From Saprospiraceae bacterium (GTDB lineage Bacteria; Bacteroidota; Bacteroidia; Chitinophagales; Saprospiraceae), in the NCBI GenBank assembly GCA_020629315.1, contig JAHDDO010000007.1, positions 9,067 through 73,066 on the forward strand: a stretch of DNA of 64,000 nucleotides. Reading direction: 5' to 3'. The position numbers and the translations under genes were made by a program. Below, one piece after another: positions 51,450 to 60,800 of the stretch (positions within the stretch are counted from its first letter, which is position 1; each line of letters begins with the position of its first letter). Below the pieces are notes generated by a model. That model did no database searches. It saw nothing but the letters and a program-made list of their open reading frames with translations, and had not been told where the DNA came from.

Positions 51450-53090
51450 TCAGTTTTGACCAAGAATAAATTTACCAGACATTATTTTACTAGCACTTCT
51501 AATTCTATACACAATAGGAATAGGCACTAATCCTACATGCCCATTGTTAAATTGGGCACTATGAGATCCAGAAACATGATACCCTTCCGCAGCAACACCC
51601 AACTTCTGCCCTGTCATTGTAAATATTTCAACAACTGTATTGGCGGGACGGTTTAAAGAAAAATCGATAATTATTCCCCCGTTTCCATCAGGCCGCGCTC
51701 TATGTGATATTTCTTGTTCAATCGGTAAATAGTCATTGTTCCCTGATGAAATACAATTTATTCCTAAGTCTAATCTTTCATAGGAATCACCTAATATAGA
51801 ATCCACCCCAATTGGATCCAAGCATAACCAATTTTCTAAGACGGTAGCATAGATCGATCTAAAATCAATGGAATGTTCCAAATTGCCATTAGTATCAAGG
51901 TTTTGTAAATCTGGTAAATCACCCACAAATCCATTTCCTTGTAATCCAGATCCAAAAAACATCATAGGAGCAGCTGTTCCATGATCTGTTCCCTGATTTC
52001 CATTTGCATTAACTCTTCTACCAAACTCCGAGACTGTCATGGTCAAAACATCTCCGTCTTTATTATCTTGTGAAAGATCATTGTAAAACGATGCTACTGA
52101 CTCAGATAGTGAGTTCAACAAATTAAGATGATAGGTTTTTTGATTTTCATGGGTATCAAATCCATTTAATGTCACCATGAACAATTTTGTTCCTAAACCA
52201 CCTCGTATAAGTCTAGCTATTATAGCAAGAGAATTTGCCAATTCGCCTCCTTGATATTGAACTAAGTTTTCTGCTTTTTCATAAGCTTCATTTATCAAAG
52301 GAGCATATTCATATGTAATGTTCAACACGTTTCTTATATACCCAATTTGTTCGCCATAATAGCAATCATCTGGCAGGTTCTCTGTGTCGTATATTATCCC
52401 ACTTTCAGCTATAGATTGTAAGGTGTTCAAACTATTGAAATTTACGGCAAGATCAAGTTGGTTTTGATTGAAATATGTTTTACTCGAGCCACTATTTATC
52501 TTAATTGCCGCCGGTATAGATGGTAAATTCTCCAAAAAATCAGGCGCTTTATCTAATATATATTTCCCTAACCAACCTGATTTATCAACTGAAGTATCAA
52601 AAGAAGGATTTGCTGTATCAAATATTTCTGATCCCTTAAAGTGAGAAAGATTATGATTTTCGTAGCCCACAGTGTGTGCTACTTTCATATGCCCGTTGTT
52701 CCAAAGATTAGCTAAAGCATTCATTTCATTTGGAAGAGCATTTGCATTATCAAGAGTAAAATAATTAGCTTCACTAATTGCTAAATTCCCTCTATTTGAA
52801 AGATATCTACTATAATCATGTAATGGAATTATGGTATTCAGTCCATCATTTCCTCCAGCCAATCGTATGATTACTAAAATACGGTCTTCAACACCGCCAT
52901 TTAAAACCAAAGGTAGACTAGCATTAGCTGCTAATGCCGTCAAATTAAGCCCACCAAAGGCCATTGTTGCTCCGCCTGTTACGCCTAAGGTTCTTAAGAA
53001 ACTTCTTCGAGTCCAACTTTCATGATCTTCAGAATGCTTATGGCCATCAGATAAAGCAATGCCTCTATTTTTATTGTCATGTGTACACAT
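51450..53090 (-). CDS. DUF1501 protein with Tat signal and T9SS-like tail
   Basis: A 546-residue DUF1501 protein, an alkaline-phosphatase-superfamily-like fold of unknown activity. N-terminus has a Tat motif (WTRRSFLRTLGVTGGATMAFGG). DUF1501 landmarks: ILVIIRLAGGNDGLNTIIPL, GYENHNLSHFKGSEI, MVTLNGFDTHENQ, SEFGRRVNANGNQGTDHGTAAPMMFFG. The last 90 residues (IIIDFSLNRPANTVVEIFTMTGQKLG onward) resemble a T9SS sorting domain. It follows the DUF1800 gene by 8 bp; the two are a frequent pair in Bacteroidota and Planctomycetota. Confidence 0.9.
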   Translation of the reverse strand: MCTHDNKNRGIALSDGHKHSEDHESWTRRSFLRTLGVTGGATMAFGGLNLTALAANASLPLVLNGGVEDRILVIIRLAGGNDGLNTIIPLHDYSRYLSNRGNLAISEANYFTLDNANALPNEMNALANLWNNGHMKVAHTVGYENHNLSHFKGSEIFDTANPSFDTSVDKSGWLGKYILDKAPDFLENLPSIPAAIKINSGSSKTYFNQNQLDLAVNFNSLNTLQSIAESGIIYDTENLPDDCYYGEQIGYIRNVLNITYEYAPLINEAYEKAENLVQYQGGELANSLAIIARLIRGGLGTKLFMVTLNGFDTHENQKTYHLNLLNSLSESVASFYNDLSQDNKDGDVLTMTVSEFGRRVNANGNQGTDHGTAAPMMFFGSGLQGNGFVGDLPDLQNLDTNGNLEHSIDFRSIYATVLENWLCLDPIGVDSILGDSYERLDLGINCISSGNNDYLPIEQEISHRARPDGNGGIIIDFSLNRPANTVVEIFTMTGQKLGVAAEGYHVSGSHSAQFNNGHVGLVPIPIVYRIRSASKIMSGKFILGQN

Positions 53091-53097
53091 AGTTTCT

Positions 53098-54579
53098 TTA
53101 TTTTAATTGAAATTCAGGAGATAATGAAAGATGAACCAAAAGATTAAAAATTTGTTGGGGAACAGTTTCATAATTAAGCGTCCAAGTTCCATTTAAATAG
53201 TATGAAGGATCAATAACATCTTCCATTCTAAAAACCTTCCTAGCTTCTTGGTATTCGTTTTCAAATTGAAATTTCTTTGGAAATAAAAATTCAATAACCT
53301 GATCAGTAATACTGTCTGGATCAGTTTCTTGTTCACCTACTACAGCAGTCAACCACGATCTTAAAAAACCTCCGTTCCCATCATTTAATGAGGCAACATA
53401 TAATAATACATTATCTGTATTGCCTGATCTAAAACTAAATGAGCCAGAATTAATCCACGATCGATTTCCTGGCCATCCAGCAACATTAACTGGACTGAAA
53501 ATCGCTTGACCATATTCACCACTTGCAACAGCTATACTATACAGAAGCTCATCTGTTTTAGTAAGTTCAAGCTCATTTAAAAACATAAGAAAATGCTCTA
53601 CATGACCTGGAATTATAGTACTGTAATTAGCTGGATGAAAAAAGTGTTGACTACAAAATAACGCTTTCATTATTGGAACAAGCTCCCAATTATTTTCTCG
53701 TAAAATCACAGCCAAGTCGGCAATGATTTGCTCGTCTTCTTTAGGGTTTACGAAATGACGGTACAGCTTTCCACAGATATGAGTTGATATCTCTTCGGCG
53801 CGCTCTTCGAATAAAATATCAATCACATCATTATACCCCCAATTACCTGTGCGCCCAAAAATAGTTTTTTGGCCTGGATCAAAAAGCGCAGCATTAAAAC
53901 TAAATGGTCCACCAAGATCATTATAGTCCGTCGTATTCCAACCTGTTATGGCTCGTGCAGTTTCAGTAATATCTTGCTGTGTATATCCATTATCTACACC
54001 TAAAGTGAAAAGTTCATAAAGCTCTCTTGCATAATTTTCATTGGGTTCAAAACGAGTATTAACATAACCATCTAAATAAATAAGCATGGCAGGCGTCAAT
54101 CCTATTTCCCTTACAAACTCTTTGAAATTTCCTAATGCGTGTTTTTGAAGCAGGAAGTGGTATTGGTACATCCAAGAAGAATAGCCATAAGTATTAATAT
54201 CCGTCACAAAGTGGTTGTGCCAAAAGAAGGACATTCTATCCCGTAAACCGTTATTCTTAATTGACCGCACCCATTCAACTGTCCAGTCAATGCGCTGTTG
54301 AACTATAGCTTCAACAAAAGCATCATTTCCAATAGGGTAATCACTTCGTTGCCAAAAAGCCCATTCAGGTTCTTGAGCAAACGGTAAATTTATAGCATTT
54401 TCTACCAAGGTATTTACTACCTCCACCGGATTTTGATTCAATAAAAAATCTATGGTGTTGACACTGGCACCCATCTGCATGCGTCGCATTAAATGAGTAG
54501 CTGATGATCGATTCCAAGGGATATCCGTTGTAGGTGTAAACGGCGAAAGTGTCCCAATGGCACAGTTTACAAATGGCAT
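53098..54579 (-). CDS. DUF1800 protein
   Basis: A 493-residue DUF1800 protein. Landmarks: RSSATHLMRRMQMGASVNTIDFLL near the N-terminus, RMSFFWHNHFVTDINTY, NENYARELYELFTLGVDNGYTQQDITETARAITGW, and SPVNVAGWPGNRSWI. No signal peptide is obvious. It is upstream of, and presumably co-transcribed with, the Tat-exported DUF1501 gene. The pair has no established function; export as a complex is possible. A TATTTTTG -7 box lies at 54615-54622. Confidence 0.9.
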   Translation of the reverse strand: MPFVNCAIGTLSPFTPTTDIPWNRSSATHLMRRMQMGASVNTIDFLLNQNPVEVVNTLVENAINLPFAQEPEWAFWQRSDYPIGNDAFVEAIVQQRIDWTVEWVRSIKNNGLRDRMSFFWHNHFVTDINTYGYSSWMYQYHFLLQKHALGNFKEFVREIGLTPAMLIYLDGYVNTRFEPNENYARELYELFTLGVDNGYTQQDITETARAITGWNTTDYNDLGGPFSFNAALFDPGQKTIFGRTGNWGYNDVIDILFEERAEEISTHICGKLYRHFVNPKEDEQIIADLAVILRENNWELVPIMKALFCSQHFFHPANYSTIIPGHVEHFLMFLNELELTKTDELLYSIAVASGEYGQAIFSPVNVAGWPGNRSWINSGSFSFRSGNTDNVLLYVASLNDGNGGFLRSWLTAVVGEQETDPDSITDQVIEFLFPKKFQFENEYQEARKVFRMEDVIDPSYYLNGTWTLNYETVPQQIFNLLVHLSLSPEFQLK

Positions 54580-54614
54580 TTAGATCTGTTTTATAAAGTG
54601 AATACACGATAAAC

Positions 54615-54622
54615 CAAAAATA
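54615..54622 (-). promoter_or_regulatory. -7 box (TATTTTTG) for the DUF1800-DUF1501 operon
   Basis: Exact TAnnTTTG on the minus strand, 35 bp before the DUF1800 ATG. No TTG at -33 spacing. Confidence 0.35.
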
Positions 54623-54667
54623 CCCTAATGCATTTTTGACTATTCTTTAAGATAAGCGTTTAATCCC

Positions 54668-55834
54668 CTATTTATAAATTTCGGCTTTCAAGAATTCTGA
54701 AAAATTCTTTTCTACTGCCAAGGCGGCAGCATCTCCAGAAATATAGCTGCCTCCATCCGTAACAGGAGTCATAATTTTTCCCCCATTTACCTTTAGCTCA
54801 TAAGACCTCTCCAAACCTCGTAACAAAACAACAAAGCGCTCCGTTCCTTGCTTAAATCGAATCTCTGAATTACCCGCGCTTGGAAAGCCTTGCAGTTGCT
54901 GTAAGAATCTGCGGATCGCTCGCTCTTCTGTGATCTTTGTTCGCTTAGACAAACTTTCGTCTGTCATATCGTAATAGGCATGAATAATAATTTGCTTTAC
55001 ATCCATATTAAGATAGTCTAATAAGTCAGGTGTTTCTTGGTCTACAAAACGAATATCAGACATTCGCATCTCATGCAACCAAGTCCCCTTGTCTTTATCT
55101 TGTTTAGATGTAATCCGTTGTGGAAATAAAATCCCATTCTTTTCTATCAGGTCATTGAACAACACCATACCTTTTGCAAAACCCGCTTGCTCTCGAATCG
55201 TAAACTCTACTAACCTCACTTGTTTACTTTCAGGATGAATCCAAAGTAAATACTGATCAATGTCTTTTTGTGGAGCCACACTGTTCCAACTAGCCAAAAC
55301 TAGCTCATAATCTTCTCCTTCAAAGGGAGCAGTACCCGCATAGGTAACGGTATTTGCTTCTTGAATTTTAAAAGGAAATTCAATAAAATACTGATACGTC
55401 GGAATCCAAAACTTTGCCTTCTTTTGCTGCTTGGAAACAGACTCTCCAGACGCATTTATCACACTCGCTTTTCCATTCTCATATATCCAAGAAGCATATT
55501 TCTTTATTGGTTCTGCAAAGTCCATCTTCCCATCTGTATTCCTAGCATTGAAAGACAAGGTCATTTTTTGTGGATTGGAATTATATGGATTAACCATCTT
55601 CCCCATTAGGCCTTTAAACTCATCTTCAAAATCTAGTTCGTACCGATTTACATATTGCCACATGTGGAACCCATACGCATTCGCAACATCTGAAAGCAAC
55701 GCTCGGCCTTTACGTTCAAGAAAGATAGAATCATTAGATGGATCCTTTACAAAAGCAGGTCTAATGTCAGCCAGACAGCCGGAAACTAACAAGGAAGCAA
55801 TAAGAATGAGCGATAATAGGAATCCACTTTTCAT
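54668..55834 (-). CDS. Lipoprotein of unknown function
   Basis: A 388-residue lipoprotein (C20 in LLVSGC). Two parts: about 20-260, a beta-rich fold with WIHPESKQVRLVEFTIRE and NDLIEKNGILFPQRI (similar in layout to LolA/outer-membrane lipid carriers), and about 265-385, a second domain ending in GGKIMTPVTDGGSYIS. No catalytic site. It lies 4 bp after gpmI and may be co-transcribed with it, though no functional link is evident. Confidence 0.6.
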   Translation of the reverse strand: MKSGFLLSLILIASLLVSGCLADIRPAFVKDPSNDSIFLERKGRALLSDVANAYGFHMWQYVNRYELDFEDEFKGLMGKMVNPYNSNPQKMTLSFNARNTDGKMDFAEPIKKYASWIYENGKASVINASGESVSKQQKKAKFWIPTYQYFIEFPFKIQEANTVTYAGTAPFEGEDYELVLASWNSVAPQKDIDQYLLWIHPESKQVRLVEFTIREQAGFAKGMVLFNDLIEKNGILFPQRITSKQDKDKGTWLHEMRMSDIRFVDQETPDLLDYLNMDVKQIIIHAYYDMTDESLSKRTKITEERAIRRFLQQLQGFPSAGNSEIRFKQGTERFVVLLRGLERSYELKVNGGKIMTPVTDGGSYISGDAAALAVEKNFSEFLKAEIYK

Positions 55835-55838
55835 AACA

Positions 55839-57350
55839 TTAATTTATAAGGACATCACCTGTCATTTCTTTAGGGATTTCCAATCCCATCAATGTAAGTA
55901 TAGTCGGCGCAACATCCGCTAATTTACCTGAGCTAATAGTATCAAATTTGTTGCCACCTTCAAGCAGAATAATTGGGACTAGATTTGTTGTATGCGCAGT
56001 ATGGACTGACCCGTCCGGATTTTTCATTATATCCGCATTACCATGGTCCGCTATAATTACTATTGAATATCCGTTTTCTAGCAGTTTTGTTGACAGTTGT
56101 TTTGCGCATGTATCTACACATTCTACTGCCTGTACCGCTGCCTCAAAACTTCCTGTATGACCCACCATATCCGCATTAGCATAGTTGACACAGACAAAGT
56201 TAGCTTGGCGTTTTTCTATTTCTTCGATGACTGATTGTGTGAGTTCATGAGCAGACATTTCTGGTTTTTGGTCATAGGTAGCTACCTTCGGCGAATTAAC
56301 CATAACTCGAACTTCACCTTCAAAAGGGGCTTCAATGCCACCTGAAAAGAAGAAGGTCACATGAGGGTATTTTTCGGTTTCTGCCGCTCTTAATTGAGAC
56401 ATACCTTTTTGCGCTAAATAGTCTCCTAGCGAATTTTGTATTGTCTCCTTTTCGAATAACACTGCTACATCTTTAAAATTCTCATCATAGCGAGTCATAC
56501 ACACAAAATGCAAGGGAAGGGGCTTCATATCATAGTCTGGAAATGACTCTTGCGTTAGGGCTTTGGTTATTTGACGTGGTCTATCGGTTCTAAAATTGAA
56601 AAAAAGAACTACGTCTCCGGGTTCTATTAATCCAGCTTTATCACAACAGATAGCAGGCATAAATTCATCTGTGATTTCCGTCTCATATTGCCTTTCCACC
56701 TCTTCCAGTATACTTTCTGTTTGTATTCCAATGCCCTTCGTTAGTAAATCATAAGAATCCTTGATCCGTTCCCATCTATTATCTCTATCCATTGCATAAT
56801 ATCGTCCAATGACCGTAGATAAACTGAAATCTGTATTCTCCGTCTCTAAAATTTCTTTAAGATATTTAGAGCCTCCATTAGGGTCCGTATCTCTTCCATC
56901 TAGAAAAGCATGCAAGTAAACATTTGAGACGTCCGCCTTATATAGAAGTTGCAATATTGATTGCGCATGCGATATATGGGAATGAACACCTCCATCACTC
57001 AATAAGCCCATAAGGTGAAATTTCACATGCTCGGTCTTAGCTTTAGTAATAGCCGCTTGAAATACCTCATTTTCAGCAAAAGCCCCATCTTTAAAACTGT
57101 TATTAATGCGAGCCAGTTCTTGAAAAACCACTCGTCCAGCACCGATATTGAGGTGTCCAACTTCCGAATTACCCATTTGACCGGCTGGTAAGCCTACTTC
57201 TTCACCAAAAGTAATGAGCTCAGCACTCGGGTTTTCTTTGCGAATTTGATCAATGAATGGGGTATTTGCCTTATCTATAGCACTTCTTTCAGCATCTTTT
57301 GCTATGCCCCAGCCATCGAGAATAATCAGGGCTGCTTTGGAATTCTCCAC
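55839..57350 (-). CDS. gpmI: 2,3-bisphosphoglycerate-independent phosphoglycerate mutase
   Basis: A 503-residue Mn-dependent glycolytic enzyme that interconverts 3- and 2-phosphoglycerate. Nucleophile S62 in GNSEVGHLNIGAGR; metal ligands in IILDGWG, YANADMVGHTG, IADHGNADIM and HTAHTTNLVP; substrate site HAFLDGRDTDP. Length is typical of the iPGM family. Housekeeping; neighbours are unrelated. Confidence 0.97.
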   Translation of the reverse strand: MENSKAALIILDGWGIAKDAERSAIDKANTPFIDQIRKENPSAELITFGEEVGLPAGQMGNSEVGHLNIGAGRVVFQELARINNSFKDGAFAENEVFQAAITKAKTEHVKFHLMGLLSDGGVHSHISHAQSILQLLYKADVSNVYLHAFLDGRDTDPNGGSKYLKEILETENTDFSLSTVIGRYYAMDRDNRWERIKDSYDLLTKGIGIQTESILEEVERQYETEITDEFMPAICCDKAGLIEPGDVVLFFNFRTDRPRQITKALTQESFPDYDMKPLPLHFVCMTRYDENFKDVAVLFEKETIQNSLGDYLAQKGMSQLRAAETEKYPHVTFFFSGGIEAPFEGEVRVMVNSPKVATYDQKPEMSAHELTQSVIEEIEKRQANFVCVNYANADMVGHTGSFEAAVQAVECVDTCAKQLSTKLLENGYSIVIIADHGNADIMKNPDGSVHTAHTTNLVPIILLEGGNKFDTISSGKLADVAPTILTLMGLEIPKEMTGDVLIN

Positions 57351-57432
57351 GTAATGTTAATTTTTTTAATACTAATTATAAAACTATTTAGATATCCCCA
57401 GACGTTTTAGGAATAGTTTTAATTTCAAAACT

Positions 57433-57798
57433 ATGAAAAACACGATTTTGATATTGCTATTTTCCTTTATTTCCTTGAGTGCAAGCGCTCAAATCGAAAA
57501 AAGGATCATGAATGAGCTTCAATCTAATGAATATGCGGCTTTAACGGAGCAAATGGACAAGCGATTAGACCTTTGCATTCTAGAGGACCAAGAATTTATG
57601 CCAAAAGAAGAAGCGCTAAAACGGATAAAAGCATTTAATGCAGAAAATCCCATTTCTACATGGAAACTTATGCACGGTGGAAACTCTAAGGCTAATACAT
57701 CGAGATATTCAGTGATTGATGTCCAAACCGAAAAAACACCTTATAGATTAATGATCTACTATACTGATGGTATGATCACAGAAATTCGATTCGAATAA
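57433..57798 (+). CDS. Small secreted protein, DUF4783-like
   Basis: A 121-residue protein with a signal peptide (ILILLFSFISLSASAQ) and a cystatin/NTF2-like alpha+beta body: helix NELQSNEYAALTEQMD, then strands ending in RLMIYYTDGMITEIRFE. It resembles the DUF4783 family of Bacteroidota. Function unknown. It is divergent from gpmI and ends 2 bp from the convergent giant T9SS gene. Confidence 0.65.
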   Translation: MKNTILILLFSFISLSASAQIEKRIMNELQSNEYAALTEQMDKRLDLCILEDQEFMPKEEALKRIKAFNAENPISTWKLMHGGNSKANTSRYSVIDVQTEKTPYRLMIYYTDGMITEIRFE

Positions 57799-57800
57799 GT

Positions 57801-60800
57801 CTAGCGTAGAAGAGTTACATCTCCGTAAAAACGATCTGTCCTTCCATTTATCATAAGGACTTCAATAATATAGACGTACACTCCTTGTATAAGTTCGTCT
57901 CCATTGAGCGTACCATCCCATGAAATGTCTCCATCATTAGGTTCTACATTCTCTTGTGAATGGACCATATTGCCCCATCTGTCATACACTTTGAAATAAT
58001 TGACACGCTCGACAAAACCATTTGTACCTATCGTGAAATTACCATTATCATCCCCAGAGCCCGGTGTAAAAACATTTGGAAAGAATATGCGATTAGGCTC
58101 TAATGAAAGATCTCTACAAAGTACTTCTTCACAGATATCATTAAACAAAACATAAACGCATAGTTCAGTATAGGATTCAATTTGGATACCTACTGGATTT
58201 CCAAAAGCAACCGTATCGGCAAATTCCCAGCGAATTTCATTAACAATGTCTGGGTCTGAAATATCGACACTAAATGAGCTGCTTTCTCCGTGAGGCAACA
58301 AATCAATACCTTCAATCTCCAAGTCAATCGAAGGTGCTGAGTTTATCGCAAATATTTCTGAACGCTCACACACGCCTTTACGGATGATGGTTAATTCACT
58401 TGCACCTACATCTACATTATAAATCTGGCTTGGATCGATTAACTGGCCATCTAAATAATAGGCATTGTCAGGATCAGAGGTATTGCCCAATATTCGTAAT
58501 TCGCCTAATAAATCTCCAGGACACTCAGGTTGAGTGACATTATAAACTGGATCTTCAGGAAGTACTATTTCAATATCAACTTGGGCACTGTACTCACATA
58601 AATTTTCACTGTAACTGACTTCATAGGTGTAAATACCTTCTACAAAAGAATCGTCTACCTGCAAAAATCCATTGTTATCAATACCGTCACCTGACCACAT
58701 TATGTTTTGGCTTATTACAGCACCATTTAAAGTGGCTATAAGGTTAATACCTGAGGTCAAGGCTTCTAAGCAATATACTTCATCGACACCAGTAATCGCC
58801 AAGTTATAATCTGGACAAGGTGATGTACTACATTCAATATTCACTGTTTTGCTAGCACACAGACAACTACTATTATTCGTAATGCTAATGGCAAGATCTG
58901 AATCTGGGGCCGCTTCAATGGTAATAGTATTTTCAGTGGTTTCAATGGGGTTTGTAAATAAATCCGAATCCACTGTATAACTTCCATTACAATCAGAATC
59001 GGCAACTGTCCATGTAACCACTATAGAATCTACATAGCTAATACAGCTTACCTGAGGTGTAGATACTGAATCCAAAACCATAACAGATAAACTAATTTCT
59101 TCTGCTTCACAGGCCTCAGAATTTGCCGCCATGGTTAACGTAAATAACCCAGCTTGATCAAATGGAATAAGTAATGACTCTATATCCAAATTGGACATTG
59201 GACCATCATCAGACATAAAGGTATAATCATAACCAGCAAGGTCATCTCCGATATATGCAATTTGCCAATCATCTTCAATACAAATGGTATCTGGCCCTGA
59301 CAAGGCTAGCGTCGGTATCTGTTCAACGCTAATAATTGTAGACGCAGTAAAGACACAAGGACCATCACTAAATTCAACGTCAAGGGTATAGTCACCCGGT
59401 CCTACCATATTTGGATCAAAGACGCCAGACAAAGGATCTATAGCTTGACCTATCCAATTAGCACTCGCAAAATCACTAAATAAGGTTTCATCATATAAAA
59501 TCTCCAATTCAATTAAGTCAAAATTGTCAGTAGCGCAAATGGTTGTATCTGGTACGTTTATCTCGATATTCGTATTTGGACAAGCTAGTGTAGTGCAATC
59601 GAGAATGGTAATTTTCTCTGGACAAATACAATCCTCATTTTCATTAATAATTTCAATAGAAACCGTTGATTCAGGGTCTAGATCCGTTACATTATATCGC
59701 ATTGAATCCTGGACAGAAACTAGATTACCATCAATATACACTGAGAAAAGACCATTACAATCAGAATCATCTACTGTCCAATTTAATTCTATTATATCAA
59801 CACCCGGATTACATTGTACGATAGGTGTCCGAGTAGAGTCGACTACTTCTATCAAGAACTCAGCGCGGTCCGCAGGACAAATAGAAGAACTGGCTTCCAG
59901 ACCAATTGTATATAAGCCAGGGGTATCAAAATTCAAATTTTGATTATCCAAAATATTGGGATCCCCAGAGGCAGGTAGCCCATCCCAATTAAATGTATAA
60001 CCGGTCAAATCATCACCTGTATAACTGAGTTGCAAGTTATCATCTATACACATCACCATCTTATCACCCATTAAATCAAGTGCTGGAACTAACTCAAAAT
60101 AGAAAGGTATATCTATTGAATATTCACAATTCTCTTTACGTATCCCGAACGTAACAAGGTAGTCCCCTGGTCCTGCATTCGGATCAAATACACCATTCTG
60201 ATCAATAGCGCCTGGCATAACAGTCCAATTGACATCTTCTTCAAAATCCAAAAGGCTGGCATCATAGTTTGCGCCTAAATCAATAGGATCAAAGGATGCT
60301 CCAAGTACACAAATCGAGGTGCTGTCCCCAGGGATCATGACATCAATAGGCACTTGTGGGCATATAATAGTGCTACAATTAATCGAATAACTTTCTGCAA
60401 TGCAGCTATTATTAGAAACGGGTACAATTTCAATATTTATTTCTTGGCCATCGTCAAGGTCTTCCTGTAAAAAACTACCCGCACTTACTGTATCAACGAC
60501 CATGTTATTGATTAGTATTTCGTATTCATCATATTCAATTTCATCATTCCATGTGATGGATATGCTTGCGTTCGTTTCATCACAACTAATTTGCAAGGGC
60601 GTCAGATCTTCAACTAAAATTTGAGTAGACACTGGATAATCTCCGCACCCTGGAATATTCACATTAGTATTAATTGATTTGAGCCCAGGGCTATTCCAAG
60701 ACAACTCGTAATTTTCAGGGTCGGCATTGCTAATAATTTCCATATCTCCGTCAGCCACAATAGCGGGTGCTGTACCTCCATAATAGCCTGCAATCTGCAA

